From Pseudomonadota bacterium (GTDB lineage Bacteria; Pseudomonadota; Alphaproteobacteria; Rhizobiales; Tepidamorphaceae): a DNA stretch of 64,000 bases. The notes below the pieces were generated by a model. The model saw only the letters and a list, made by a program, of their open reading frames with translations, searched no databases and was not told where the DNA came from. Made by a program: the position numbers and the translations under genes. The stretch spans positions 94,689 through 158,688 of the forward strand of contig JAEWYT010000196.1 of NCBI GenBank assembly GCA_023458595.1, written 5' to 3'. Below are positions 16,446-25,319 of the stretch, piece after piece. Each line of letters opens with the position of its first letter. Position 1 is the stretch's first letter.

Positions 16446-17531
16446 ATGAGCAAGTACGATCTCGAAATCACCCGGCGGCGGTTGCTGTCGCAGTCAGCCC
16501 GTCTCGGCGCGGGCGTCGTGGCCCTGTCGGCGCTCGGCGCGGGCGCCGCAAGGGCGGAAGCAAAGACGCTGAACGTGCTCTTCCCGGGCGGCACCTGGCT
16601 CGAATTCTACGAAAAGACGTTCACCAAGCCCTGGTCGGAGGCGCACGGCACCGAATTCGTCTGGAAGAACGGGCTCGGCTTCGAGCCGCTGGTCATCGCC
16701 CAGCGCCGGCGGCCGCAGTGGGACCTGATCCACCAGAACCAGAACACCTCGAGCCAGCTCGGCGCGCTCGACGCAATCATCGAGTGGAAGGAAGAAGACC
16801 TGCCCAACCTCAAGAACATCCATCCCTCGTTCCGCTATCCCTACCTCGCCGGCAAGGTGCACACGCCTTACGGCCTGGCGGTCAACACCAAGAAAATCAC
16901 GAAGCCCGTCACAAAATGGGCCGATCTCTGGGATCCCGAGTTCAAGGGCAAGGTCGGGTTCCCCGCCTGGGAATGGATGGGGCAAGAGGTTTTCCACGCG
17001 ATCAATCAAATCAATGGCGGCACCCCTGACAACGTCGATCCCGGCATCGAGAAGATGAAAGCGCTCTACGCGGACGGGGGTGCGATCACCCTCGACAACG
17101 TCGAGCACACCAAGCAGATGCTCGTTGCCGAGGAAGTGTGGATCACGCCCTATTTCGGCGCGCGCACGGATCAAGCGAAGGAGGCCGGTGCGCCGGTCGA
17201 GTTCATCGTGCCGGAAGAGGGCGGCCTCTCCTTCATCTTCAACACCTCGATCATCTCCGGACGCCCCGACGACAGCCGGGAGCTGGCGCTCACCTTCGTC
17301 GATACGACGCTCGATGCGGAGAAGCAGATCGAGTTCTCTCGCCTGACCGGCTATCCGCCAACCAATGTCGAGGCGATGAAGAACCTCCCGCCGGACCTGA
17401 AGAAGCTCGAGCTCACCGACGCCCAGGTCGATGCGCTCGGCAAGCTGCAGCGCGACTTCGACTACATGGCGATGTTCGCCTACCGGGATCAGATCAAGGA
17501 TCGCTGGAACAAGGAAGTTCTCGGCGGCTGA
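16446..17531 (+). CDS. Polyamine-type ABC transporter substrate-binding protein
   Basis: Exported protein of 361 residues with a Tat-like leader: TRRRLLSQSARLGAG followed by a hydrophobic stretch and a cut near ARAEA. The mature part has the PotD/PotF fold, with LNVLFPGGTWLEFYEKTF at the start, PYGLAVNTKKI and WADLWDPEFKGKVGFPAW in the middle. Such proteins bind spermidine, putrescine, opines or other cationic or amide compounds. It opens an operon with one ATPase and two permeases, followed by two deacylases and an amidohydrolase, so the ligand may be an N-acylated compound. Confidence 0.85.
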   Translation: MSKYDLEITRRRLLSQSARLGAGVVALSALGAGAARAEAKTLNVLFPGGTWLEFYEKTFTKPWSEAHGTEFVWKNGLGFEPLVIAQRRRPQWDLIHQNQNTSSQLGALDAIIEWKEEDLPNLKNIHPSFRYPYLAGKVHTPYGLAVNTKKITKPVTKWADLWDPEFKGKVGFPAWEWMGQEVFHAINQINGGTPDNVDPGIEKMKALYADGGAITLDNVEHTKQMLVAEEVWITPYFGARTDQAKEAGAPVEFIVPEEGGLSFIFNTSIISGRPDDSRELALTFVDTTLDAEKQIEFSRLTGYPPTNVEAMKNLPPDLKKLELTDAQVDALGKLQRDFDYMAMFAYRDQIKDRWNKEVLGG

Positions 17532-17555
17532 TCCGGCAAGAGGGGGTCGCGTACG

Positions 17556-18653
17556 ATGGCGGACGATTCCGTCCTGGAACTGCGGGGCGTCGAGAAGACC
17601 TACGGCGACACCCGCGTTCTGGGCCCTATCGACTTCTCCGTCCGGAAGGGTGAACTCCTCACCCTTCTGGGTCCTTCCGGCTGCGGCAAGACGACGACGC
17701 TGCACATCATAGCGGGTCTCGTCGAGCCGACGGCCGGGACGGTCACGATGGGCGGACACGACATCACAGGTCTGGAGCCGCCCCATCGCGACATGGGCCT
17801 CGTGTTCCAGAACTACGCCCTGTTTCCCCACAAGACCGTCTTCGACAACGTCGCCTTCGGCCTCAGGATGAGGCGCGTCGGGCGCGAGGAGATCCGCGAG
17901 CGGGTCATGCGCGTGCTCGACGTGGTCGGCCTTCCCGGCGTCGAGAACCGCCATCCCCACCAGCTCAGCGGCGGCCAGCGCCAACGCGTCGCGGTCGCCC
18001 GCGCCGTCGTCATCGAGCCGCAGGTGCTCCTTCTCGACGAGCCGCTGTCGAACCTCGACGCGCTCCTGCGCAAGCGCATGCGCCTCGAGCTTCGCGACAT
18101 CCAGCAACGCCTCGGAATCACGACCGTCTTCGTCACCCACGACCAGGACGAGGCCTTCGAGATGTCCGACCGGGTGATCCTCATGAACAAGGGTCACATC
18201 GAGCAGCTCGGCTCCCCCGAGGATCTCTACGACCGTCCCGCCAGCCGCTTCGCCGCCGAGTTCATCGGCGAGACGAACCTGATCGAGGGCAAGGTCACGA
18301 ACGCCAACGGCACCTCGGTGAACATCGCCGTTCCCGGCGGGGCCGAATTCCGGGCCCCGCGCACCAACGACGCGGGCTCGGTCGGCGAGCAGGTCTATCT
18401 GATGGTCCGCCCGGAACGCGTCGAGATCACCCGAGAGCGCCCGCACGACGGCGCCGCGATCGGCGCAAGGGTCACCAAGCGCGTGTTCTCCGGGGACATG
18501 CTGGCTCTGACGCTCAGGTCCGCCGACGGCCTCGAGGTCGTCTGCCGCAAGCCGAGCGTGTCGCGCTACCGCGACCTCGAGGAAGGCGCAGACGTCTGGA
18601 TGGCGCTCGAGGAATGCCGGATGCTGCCCCGCGACGAGCCGGTGACGCGATGA
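17556..18653 (+). CDS. PotA-like ABC transporter ATP-binding protein
   Basis: Importer ATPase of 365 residues with Walker A GPSGCGKTT, signature LSGGQRQRVAVARA, Walker B LLLDEPLSNLD and H-loop VTHDQDEAF. A TOBE domain follows from about residue 270 (LMVRPERVEI), as in PotA/UgpC-type subunits. It couples ATP hydrolysis to the two permeases that follow. The stop overlaps the first permease start (ATGA). Confidence 0.92.
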   Translation: MADDSVLELRGVEKTYGDTRVLGPIDFSVRKGELLTLLGPSGCGKTTTLHIIAGLVEPTAGTVTMGGHDITGLEPPHRDMGLVFQNYALFPHKTVFDNVAFGLRMRRVGREEIRERVMRVLDVVGLPGVENRHPHQLSGGQRQRVAVARAVVIEPQVLLLDEPLSNLDALLRKRMRLELRDIQQRLGITTVFVTHDQDEAFEMSDRVILMNKGHIEQLGSPEDLYDRPASRFAAEFIGETNLIEGKVTNANGTSVNIAVPGGAEFRAPRTNDAGSVGEQVYLMVRPERVEITRERPHDGAAIGARVTKRVFSGDMLALTLRSADGLEVVCRKPSVSRYRDLEEGADVWMALEECRMLPRDEPVTR

Positions 18654-19501
18654 TCGGCGAACGCGCCTTCTCGCGTCTCCTGCTCGCGCCGATCACGCTC
18701 GTCTATCTGCTCTTCCTGATCGCGCCGATCAGCTTCTTCCTGGCGATGAGCGTGTTCAGGTACGACGCCTTCGATCTCTACATCCCGACCTTGACGGGCG
18801 AGAACTTCTCCCGCCTCGTCATGGACGACTACTACCGCACGATCATCCTGCGCACGCTCAGGATCGCGTTCCTGACCGCCTTCTTCAGCCTGCTGCTCGG
18901 CTATCCCCTCGCCTACTTCCTGGCGCGCACGAAGACCGTCTGGCGCGGCGTGCTGATGTTCCTGGTGATCGCGCCGCTGATGAGCGGCGTCATCGTTCGC
19001 ACCTACGGCTGGATCATCCTGCTCGGCAGCGAAGGTGCGGTAAACCGGACGCTTCTCTGGACCGGTCTGATCTCAGAGCCGCTGAAGATCCTGAACACCG
19101 AGGGCGCGGTGCTGATCGCGCTTGTCCACATCCTGATGCCCTACATGGTGTTCCCGCTGTTTTCCGCCCTTGCGAGTCAGGATCCGGACGTCGAGCGCGC
19201 GGCCGGCACTCTCGGAGCCGGCAAGATACGCACCTTCTTCGAGGTGACGCTGCCGCTCAGCAGGGCCGGCATAGCCATGGGCTCGGCGCTCGTCTTCACG
19301 CTCGCCGCCGGCGCGGTCGTCACGCCTGCCCTGCTCGGCGGCAAGGACGTGCAGATGCTCGGCCAGCAGATCTACGACCTCGTGCTGGCGACGCTGAACT
19401 GGCCGCTCGCCTCGGCGCTCGCCTCGGTCCTCGTGCTCTGCCAGTTCGTCATCATCGGCCTCTACTTCCGCACCGGGAAACGCAAGGCGGGGGTCGTGTG
19501 A
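18650..19501 (+). CDS. PotB-like ABC transporter permease
   Basis: Inner-membrane permease of 283 residues with about six helices. The BPD permease loop appears as AAGTLGAGKIRTFFEVTLPLS near residues 183-203. It shows the PotB-type N-terminus LLAPITLVYLLFLIAPISFFL. The ATG at 18650 overlaps the ATPase stop by four bases. It pairs with the second permease to form the translocation path. Confidence 0.9.
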   Translation: MIGERAFSRLLLAPITLVYLLFLIAPISFFLAMSVFRYDAFDLYIPTLTGENFSRLVMDDYYRTIILRTLRIAFLTAFFSLLLGYPLAYFLARTKTVWRGVLMFLVIAPLMSGVIVRTYGWIILLGSEGAVNRTLLWTGLISEPLKILNTEGAVLIALVHILMPYMVFPLFSALASQDPDVERAAGTLGAGKIRTFFEVTLPLSRAGIAMGSALVFTLAAGAVVTPALLGGKDVQMLGQQIYDLVLATLNWPLASALASVLVLCQFVIIGLYFRTGKRKAGVV

Positions 19502-20343
19502 TGACGACGCAGGCCGCATCGCTGCCCGCCCTCTCGCGCCGGGCGATCCACCGTCGCCGCTACCTTTCCCGGCTCGCGCTCGGCACCGCGGTGACGGCGA
19601 TCTACGTCTTCCTGCTGATCCCCGTCGTCATCATCGTGTTCTCCTCGTTCAACCCGACGCAGGTGAACACTTTCCCGCCGGAAGGGTTCTCGCTGCACTG
19701 GTACCGGGAGTTCTTCGAAAGCCGCGGCTTCGTCAGTGCCTTCAAGTTCAGCGTCGTGCTCGGCCTGATCGCCTCGTTCCTCGCCACGATGATCGGGTTC
19801 CTCACGGCCTACGGCCTCGTCCGTTTCATGAAGAGGGGGCGCGAGATCGGCCAGTCGCTGGCAATGCTGCCGGTGATGATCCCGCACATCCTGATCAGCA
19901 TCTCGCTGCTCCTGCTGCTGACGCTGCTACCGATCCCCGAACTTGGCGGCCTGATCGTCGGCCACACGATCATCTGCCTCCCGTTCACGGTCGCAGGCAT
20001 CATCGCGAGCCTCGAAGGCGTCGATCACCAGCTCGAACTCGCCGCCTACACGCTCGGCGCCTCGCGCGTGCGCGTCATGTGGGAGGTCACCATCCCGCTG
20101 ACCGCGCCGGGCATCCTGTCGGCGCTGATCTTCGCCTTCATCATTTCCTTCGGCGACGTCTACATCGCCCTGTTCCTCTCCGGGCCGGGGATGACCACGC
20201 TGCCGATCGAGATCTTCTCCTACATGCAGTGGGAGAGCACGCCGGTGATCGCCGCGATCACCACCATCCAGATCGTCCTGATCGTCGTCCTTGGCCTCGT
20301 CATCGAGCGCCTCGTGGGCCTGCGCCACGTGATGCGCGTCTGA
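19501..20343 (+). CDS. PotC-like ABC transporter permease
   Basis: Second permease, 280 residues from the ATG at 19501 (TGATG overlap with the first permease stop; a GTG three bases earlier is possible). It has six predicted helices and the coupling loop AAYTLGASRVRVMWEVTIPL near residues 181-200. The SFNPTQVNTFPPEGFSLHWY segment after the first helix is characteristic of PotC. It completes the importer. Confidence 0.9.
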   Translation: MTTQAASLPALSRRAIHRRRYLSRLALGTAVTAIYVFLLIPVVIIVFSSFNPTQVNTFPPEGFSLHWYREFFESRGFVSAFKFSVVLGLIASFLATMIGFLTAYGLVRFMKRGREIGQSLAMLPVMIPHILISISLLLLLTLLPIPELGGLIVGHTIICLPFTVAGIIASLEGVDHQLELAAYTLGASRVRVMWEVTIPLTAPGILSALIFAFIISFGDVYIALFLSGPGMTTLPIEIFSYMQWESTPVIAAITTIQIVLIVVLGLVIERLVGLRHVMRV

Positions 20344-20386
20344 GCGCCCGCACAGAAGTCATCGTGTACCCGAGGAGAGACTTTCC

Positions 20387-21367
20387 ATGAAAACCATCGA
20401 AGTGGGCACTGCCGTCTCGGACAAGCCCGGCCGCGTGCGGGGCAAGCTCGATATCGGCGCGCTTCCCGACGGGACGCCCGTCGAGATTCCCGTCGAGATC
20501 GTCCGCGGCGCCGAGGACGGGCCGGTGCTCTGGCTGCACGGCTGCGTGCACGGAAACGAATACTGCGGCACCTACATCATCCACGCGCTGATGCGTTCGC
20601 TGAAGCCCGAGACGCTGAAGGGCACCGTCGTGGCGCTGCCGGTGCTGAACCTCACCGCGTTCCTGAAGAACCAGCGCATGAGCCCGTTCGAAATGTTCGG
20701 CGGCGGCGACCTGAACCGCTGCTTCCCCGGCCGCGCCGACGGCTCCGTCACCGAGCAGATCGCCTACGCCATCTACACGCCCCTGAAGAAGTACGCGACG
20801 CATCTGATCGACTTCCACACGGCCTTCACGCCCGACACCCGCTGGATGCTATACTCCGCGCCCGGCGGCGAGGTCTCGCAGAAGGCCGAGACGATGGCCC
20901 GCGCCTGCGGCTATCGCGACACGCTGCCCTCCCCGTCCGACCTGCTGGTCGGCTCGGCCATGACGACGGCGGCCAAGGACGGCATCCCGACACTGATCGT
21001 CGAGGCGGGCGGCATCGGCCCGGCTTTCGACATGGCGACCGTGGAGGACGCCGCCGGCCGTCTCCAGAACGTGTTGCGGGCACTCGGCATGCTCGATGGC
21101 GCGGTCACCGAGTACGGCCCCTTCAACTACTTCACGACCTTCGCCTGGTGCTGCGCCACGACGGCCGGCCTCTACGAGCGGACCGTCAAGTCCGGCGACA
21201 CGGTCACCAAGGGCCAGTCGATCGGCCACTACTTCGACCTCTACGGCAATCCCGCCGGCGAGGCGACCGCGCCGGATTCCGGCGTGGTGCTCGCGATCCA
21301 TCCGGGTCCCCTCATGGCGCGCGGCGAGACGCTGATCCACATCGGCATCAATCCGCGGAAGGCGTGA
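20387..21367 (+). CDS. M14-family succinylglutamate desuccinylase/aspartoacylase-like deacylase (copy 1)
   Basis: Zinc hydrolase of 326 residues in the AstE/aspartoacylase branch of M14. Zinc ligands are His55 and Glu58 in HGNEYCG and the later His in LIDFHTAF; the substrate-binding Asn-Arg is in GGGDLNRCFPG; a catalytic-type Glu is in LIVEAGGIG. No signal peptide is visible, so it acts in the cytoplasm. Family members remove succinyl, acetyl or similar groups from amino acids. A close paralogue follows immediately, and both sit behind an ABC importer, implying deacylation of the imported compound. A GGAG ribosome-binding site precedes the ATG. Confidence 0.85.
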   Translation: MKTIEVGTAVSDKPGRVRGKLDIGALPDGTPVEIPVEIVRGAEDGPVLWLHGCVHGNEYCGTYIIHALMRSLKPETLKGTVVALPVLNLTAFLKNQRMSPFEMFGGGDLNRCFPGRADGSVTEQIAYAIYTPLKKYATHLIDFHTAFTPDTRWMLYSAPGGEVSQKAETMARACGYRDTLPSPSDLLVGSAMTTAAKDGIPTLIVEAGGIGPAFDMATVEDAAGRLQNVLRALGMLDGAVTEYGPFNYFTTFAWCCATTAGLYERTVKSGDTVTKGQSIGHYFDLYGNPAGEATAPDSGVVLAIHPGPLMARGETLIHIGINPRKA

Positions 21368-21371
21368 ACCG

Positions 21372-22364
21372 ATGAGCATGAAAGACATCGCGGTCGGCAG
21401 CGCCGAGACCAGGGGCCCGGGTATCGCCACCGGCAAGCTCAAGCTCGCCGACTATCCCGACGGCTCACCCATGGAGACGCCGGTCGTCATCGTCACCGGC
21501 GCGAAGCCCGGCAAGACGCTGTGGCTGCACGGCTGCGTCCACGGCAACGAGTACTGCGGAACCTTCATCATCCACGAGATGCTGCGCTCGCTCGACCCCG
21601 CCGGGCTGTCGGGCCGCGTCATCGCCCTTCCGGCCCTCAACATCACCGCATTCAACAAGAACCAGCGCCTGAGCCCGTTCGAGGGCTACGGCGGCGGCGA
21701 CATGAACCGCTGCTTCCCGGGCGTCAAAGGCGGGCCCCTGACGCAGCAGTTCGCCTACGCTGTCTATTCCGAGCTGAAGAAGCACGCCGAGCTCTTCGTC
21801 GACTTCCACACGGCGATGACCCCGGACGTGAACTGGGCGCTCTACGCCGCCTACGAGGGGGAGACGGGCAAGGTCTCGCGTGTGCTCGCCAAGGCCTGGG
21901 GCTATCGCGACACGCTGGCGACGCCGACCGACATGCTGGTCGGCTCGGCCTTCATGACGGCCGCCTCCGAGGGCATTCCCTCGATGATCGTCGAGGCCGG
22001 CGGCAAGGGTCCGGCCTTCACCCGCGAGAAGGTGGAGGACGGAGCCGAGCGGCTTCGCAACGTCATGCGCGCGGCAGGCCTGCTCGAAGGCGACGTGACC
22101 GACTACGGGCCGATCGCCGATTTCGACCGCTTCGACTGGGTCTCGGCCCCGCGCGGCGGCCTGTTCCAGCCGATGGTCAAGTGCGGCGACGCCATCGAGG
22201 TCGGCACGAAGCTCGGCCGCTTCTTCACGATCTACGGCGACGACGACGGCTTCGCCGAGAGCCCCAACAAGGGCATCGTCCTCGCCATCCATCCCGGCCC
22301 GATCATGACGAACGGCGAGACGCTCGTTCACATCGGTCTCAATCCCAAGGAGAAAATCCAATGA
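21372..22364 (+). CDS. M14-family succinylglutamate desuccinylase/aspartoacylase-like deacylase (copy 2)
   Basis: Paralogue of the preceding gene, 330 residues, beginning four bases after it. It keeps all key motifs: HGCVHGNEYCG, KNQRLSPFEGYGGGDMNRCFPG, LFVDFHTAM and MIVEAGGKG. The two proteins align along their whole length, which marks a tandem duplication. They differ most in the middle (SAPGGEVSQ versus AAYEGETGK), so they may act on different acyl groups or form a hetero-oligomer. The stop overlaps the amidohydrolase start (ATGA). Confidence 0.85.
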   Translation: MSMKDIAVGSAETRGPGIATGKLKLADYPDGSPMETPVVIVTGAKPGKTLWLHGCVHGNEYCGTFIIHEMLRSLDPAGLSGRVIALPALNITAFNKNQRLSPFEGYGGGDMNRCFPGVKGGPLTQQFAYAVYSELKKHAELFVDFHTAMTPDVNWALYAAYEGETGKVSRVLAKAWGYRDTLATPTDMLVGSAFMTAASEGIPSMIVEAGGKGPAFTREKVEDGAERLRNVMRAAGLLEGDVTDYGPIADFDRFDWVSAPRGGLFQPMVKCGDAIEVGTKLGRFFTIYGDDDGFAESPNKGIVLAIHPGPIMTNGETLVHIGLNPKEKIQ

Positions 22365-23614
22365 TCGGAACCGTTGCAATCGGCGGCGGGCAGCTCGTCG
22401 ACGGGACGGGCTCCGACCCGATCACCAACGCGCTCGTCCTGATCGAGGACGGACGCATCACCTATGCCGGCAAGGCGAGTGGCGCCTCCGTTCCGGTCGG
22501 CGCGAAACTCGTCGAGGCGGACGGGGCGTCGATCATGCCCGGCATGTTCGACGTCCACGTGCACATCTCGCTGAGCGCGCCGTCGAGCCTGGTGCACGAG
22601 GTGACCGCCCGCTCGGTCGGAGAAGCGGCCTTCGAGGTTGCCAACAACCTCGCCGACACGGTCGCCGGCGGCGTCACCACGATCCGCACGGTCAGCGATC
22701 TCGCCCATCTCGACATCGACGCCATGAAGGCGATCGAGAAGCACAAGATCCGCGGACCGCGCGTCCACCCCTGCGGCCACGGCCTGACGACGACAGGCGG
22801 CCATGGCGACATCATGCCGTGCTGGCTGTCGCAGTCGCACGGCGACATCAGCGAGGTGGTCGACGGGCCCGACGAGATCCGCAAGGGCATCCGCCGCCAG
22901 GCGAAGGCCGGCGCGAAGTGGATCAAGCTGTTCCAGACCGGCGGCGTCGTCGACCCGCACGGACGCCTCGACGCCGAGGAATTCCTGCCCGACGAGTTCC
23001 AGGCGGCCGTCGACGCGGCGACCCTGCTCGGCCTGCCGATCTGCGTCCATGCCCACAACAAGCCGGCGATCATGCGCTGCATCACGTCCGGCTGCCGCTC
23101 TGTGGAGCACGGCATGCATTTCGACGAGGAATGCGCCGAGGCGGCAAAGGAGCACGGCACCTGGCTCGTCCCGACGCTCACCGTGATGGACCGCATCCTC
23201 GTCCATGGCGCCCAGGCGGGCATCCCCGACTTCATGATCGACAACGTCCGGCAGCGGACGAACAAGCACCACGAGTACGTGAAGTACGCCTACGACATCG
23301 GCGCAAACATCGCCGCGGGCACCGATGCGGGCTCGCTGCTGACGCCGCACGGCTCCGGCGGGCGCGAGATCGTGCAGTTCGTCAAATGCGGCCTGACGCC
23401 GCTCCAGGCGATCGAGGCCGGCACCCGCAACACCGCGAAGCTGCTGAAATCGGAAGACACGGGCTCGCTCGAGACCGGAAAGCTGGGCGATTTGGTCGTT
23501 GTCGAGGGGGATATCCTGACGGACATCCGGCGCCTGGAGGTACCGGGCAACATGCGGGACGTCATGATCGGCGGAACCCGTGTCGCCGCCGGCGGCAGCC
23601 CGGTCCCGAACTGA
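22361..23614 (+). CDS. Metal-dependent amidohydrolase (imidazolonepropionase-like subgroup)
   Basis: Cytoplasmic amidohydrolase of 417 residues. It has the metal motif FDVHVHIS, the Lys-containing strand AGAKWIKLFQTGG, the His motif CVHAHNKP and the catalytic Asp in AAGTDAGSLL. The C-terminal strand domain (GKLGDLVVVEGD) matches the imidazolonepropionase/prolidase-type subgroup, which hydrolyses amide or cyclic amide bonds. It is the last gene of the transporter-deacylase cluster and probably performs a hydrolytic step after or before deacylation. The substrate is unknown. Confidence 0.85.
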   Translation: MIGTVAIGGGQLVDGTGSDPITNALVLIEDGRITYAGKASGASVPVGAKLVEADGASIMPGMFDVHVHISLSAPSSLVHEVTARSVGEAAFEVANNLADTVAGGVTTIRTVSDLAHLDIDAMKAIEKHKIRGPRVHPCGHGLTTTGGHGDIMPCWLSQSHGDISEVVDGPDEIRKGIRRQAKAGAKWIKLFQTGGVVDPHGRLDAEEFLPDEFQAAVDAATLLGLPICVHAHNKPAIMRCITSGCRSVEHGMHFDEECAEAAKEHGTWLVPTLTVMDRILVHGAQAGIPDFMIDNVRQRTNKHHEYVKYAYDIGANIAAGTDAGSLLTPHGSGGREIVQFVKCGLTPLQAIEAGTRNTAKLLKSEDTGSLETGKLGDLVVVEGDILTDIRRLEVPGNMRDVMIGGTRVAAGGSPVPN

Positions 23615-24274
23615 CAGTTCCGGAAGTCCGCCTCTTTGTCCAACCGCCCGCGACACCGGCGACGAACCCTCCTCCTGGAGGCGACCGGCGTGCGACGGGC
23701 CCGTCCGCCGGTCCGCCGTCGCGTCGCAGAGGACCTCAGGCACCGGCAGCGCAGCGGCGACCGGGTTTGACGGTCTTCGGGCGCGATCGGCATCCGCCGA
23801 AGGCTGAGCGCCCCGGGGCATCACTTGGGGTCGGGCAATCCGAATTGCCTGCAAACGCATGTCGTACCGGTCATCGGGTACGTCCTTGAGTGCGGCAGTC
23901 CGTCCAGCGCACAGCGCATCGTCTTCGGTCCGACGGCCCGACGCTATCGCCTACGCAACGGATGTTCGGGACGTTTCCCCTCGCGTCCGCTTCTGAACCA
24001 CGACAGACCGTTCGGCGCCCGATCGTGGTCATTCATATGGTTGCCGTTTCCGTTCGTTCGCCGCTAGATTAGCTATCCGGCTAAGTCGGCGGGAGCACGA
24101 AGCAGGTCCCATGTCGATGTGCGGCTGTACGTGTTGGTGATGATAGGCGGGCCATCACCGAGCGGGGAGTTCGGCCAACGCAGGCGTGTGAAAATCGTCG
24201 CAAGGATGTCCCTGCAACCCCGTTATGAAAGTGGCGTGCACCCCTGCTCGCGATCGTTACTCGGACAATGGGCT
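23615..24274. other. Long intergenic region without a recognisable gene
   Basis: Roughly 660 bases separate the amidohydrolase and the TAXI receptor gene. Short open frames here are arginine- and proline-rich and show no motif. Base composition becomes less G+C-rich toward the right end, around 23990-24080, consistent with a promoter region for the next operon. I see no RNA gene or strong hairpin. Confidence 0.55.
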
Positions 24275-25282
24275 ATGCCACATCCCAAAGCACGACTTTT
24301 CCTTGCGTTCGGCCTGGCGTTGTTCGCGGTGTCGTCAGCGCCGGCTGCGAATGCGGGCGAGAGTGTCAGGCACCGCTTCGTCACGCTGGGCACAGGCTCT
24401 CCTTCGGGGGTCTACTATGCAGCCGGCCGGGCGATTTGCGATGCGGTCGATCGCACCGCCGAGCGACAGGCCGCAGCAGGCGATGACATCGTCACGCTTT
24501 GCCGGTACGGACCTTCAGGCGGCTCGGTCTTCAACATCCGCCAGGTCTCGACCGGTGCGTTCACGTTCGCAATCGTGCAAGCCAACGACCAGCGGGCCGC
24601 CGTTGACGGTCTCGACCCGCAACGCATCAGGGCCGTGCCGAACCTTCGATCGGTCCTCCTCCTGCAGCCCGAAATGATGCAGGTAGTGCTGCCGCCCGAT
24701 TCCACGATCAGAACGGTAGCGGATTTTGCCGGCAAACGGATAAGCTCCGGCAATCGCGGCTCGGGGACACGCCTGATGACCGACCAATTGCTCCGCGCCT
24801 ATGGGCTTTCGGACGACGACTTCGCCGCCGTCGAGAACCTCACCATGGAAATGGAAGCAACGACGCTTTGCAGCGGAGAAGTGGATGTCTTCGTCACTGT
24901 GAGCGCAGCACCGACGCAGAGCGTCACCGATGCAATAGAGCGGTGCAATGCGCGGTTGATGCCGTTGCAAGGACCGGAGATAGACGCGCTGTTGGGCCGG
25001 TCCCGGGGGCTGATCGGCGTTCAGGTTCCGCCGGGCGCATATCGGACCGTCGATAGCCCGGTGCCCACGATCGGCGTTCGAGCGGGTCTCGTCACGCGTG
25101 AAGAAGTGCCCGAAGAGATCGTTCGCGACGTCGTCTCGGCGGTGATCGACGGTCTGCCGATACTGCACGCCGCGCATCCGTCGCTGGAGCCGCTTCGCCC
25201 CCAGGACATGCACCCCGATGGGGTTGGAGCGCCGGTTCACGAAGGGGCCAGGGCCTACTTCGAGCAACAGCAACGGCAATGA
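24275..25282 (+). CDS. TAXI-family TRAP transporter solute receptor
   Basis: Exported receptor of 335 residues from the ATG at 24275; the leader ends near ANAGE. It shows the TAXI core LGTGSPSGVYYAAGRAICDAV at the mature N-terminus, FNIRQVSTGAFTFAIVQAND, and SSGNRGSGTRLMTDQLL. TAXI receptors normally feed a DctM-type or fused DctQM membrane protein. None is nearby: the next gene is an SDF-type symporter with its own solute-binding domain. The start is uncertain because no clear ribosome-binding site is seen. Confidence 0.82.
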   Translation: MPHPKARLFLAFGLALFAVSSAPAANAGESVRHRFVTLGTGSPSGVYYAAGRAICDAVDRTAERQAAAGDDIVTLCRYGPSGGSVFNIRQVSTGAFTFAIVQANDQRAAVDGLDPQRIRAVPNLRSVLLLQPEMMQVVLPPDSTIRTVADFAGKRISSGNRGSGTRLMTDQLLRAYGLSDDDFAAVENLTMEMEATTLCSGEVDVFVTVSAAPTQSVTDAIERCNARLMPLQGPEIDALLGRSRGLIGVQVPPGAYRTVDSPVPTIGVRAGLVTREEVPEEIVRDVVSAVIDGLPILHAAHPSLEPLRPQDMHPDGVGAPVHEGARAYFEQQQRQ

Positions 25283-25319
25283 GCCGGTCAGGTCGGGGCG
25301 CGTGGACGAAGTCCGGCGA

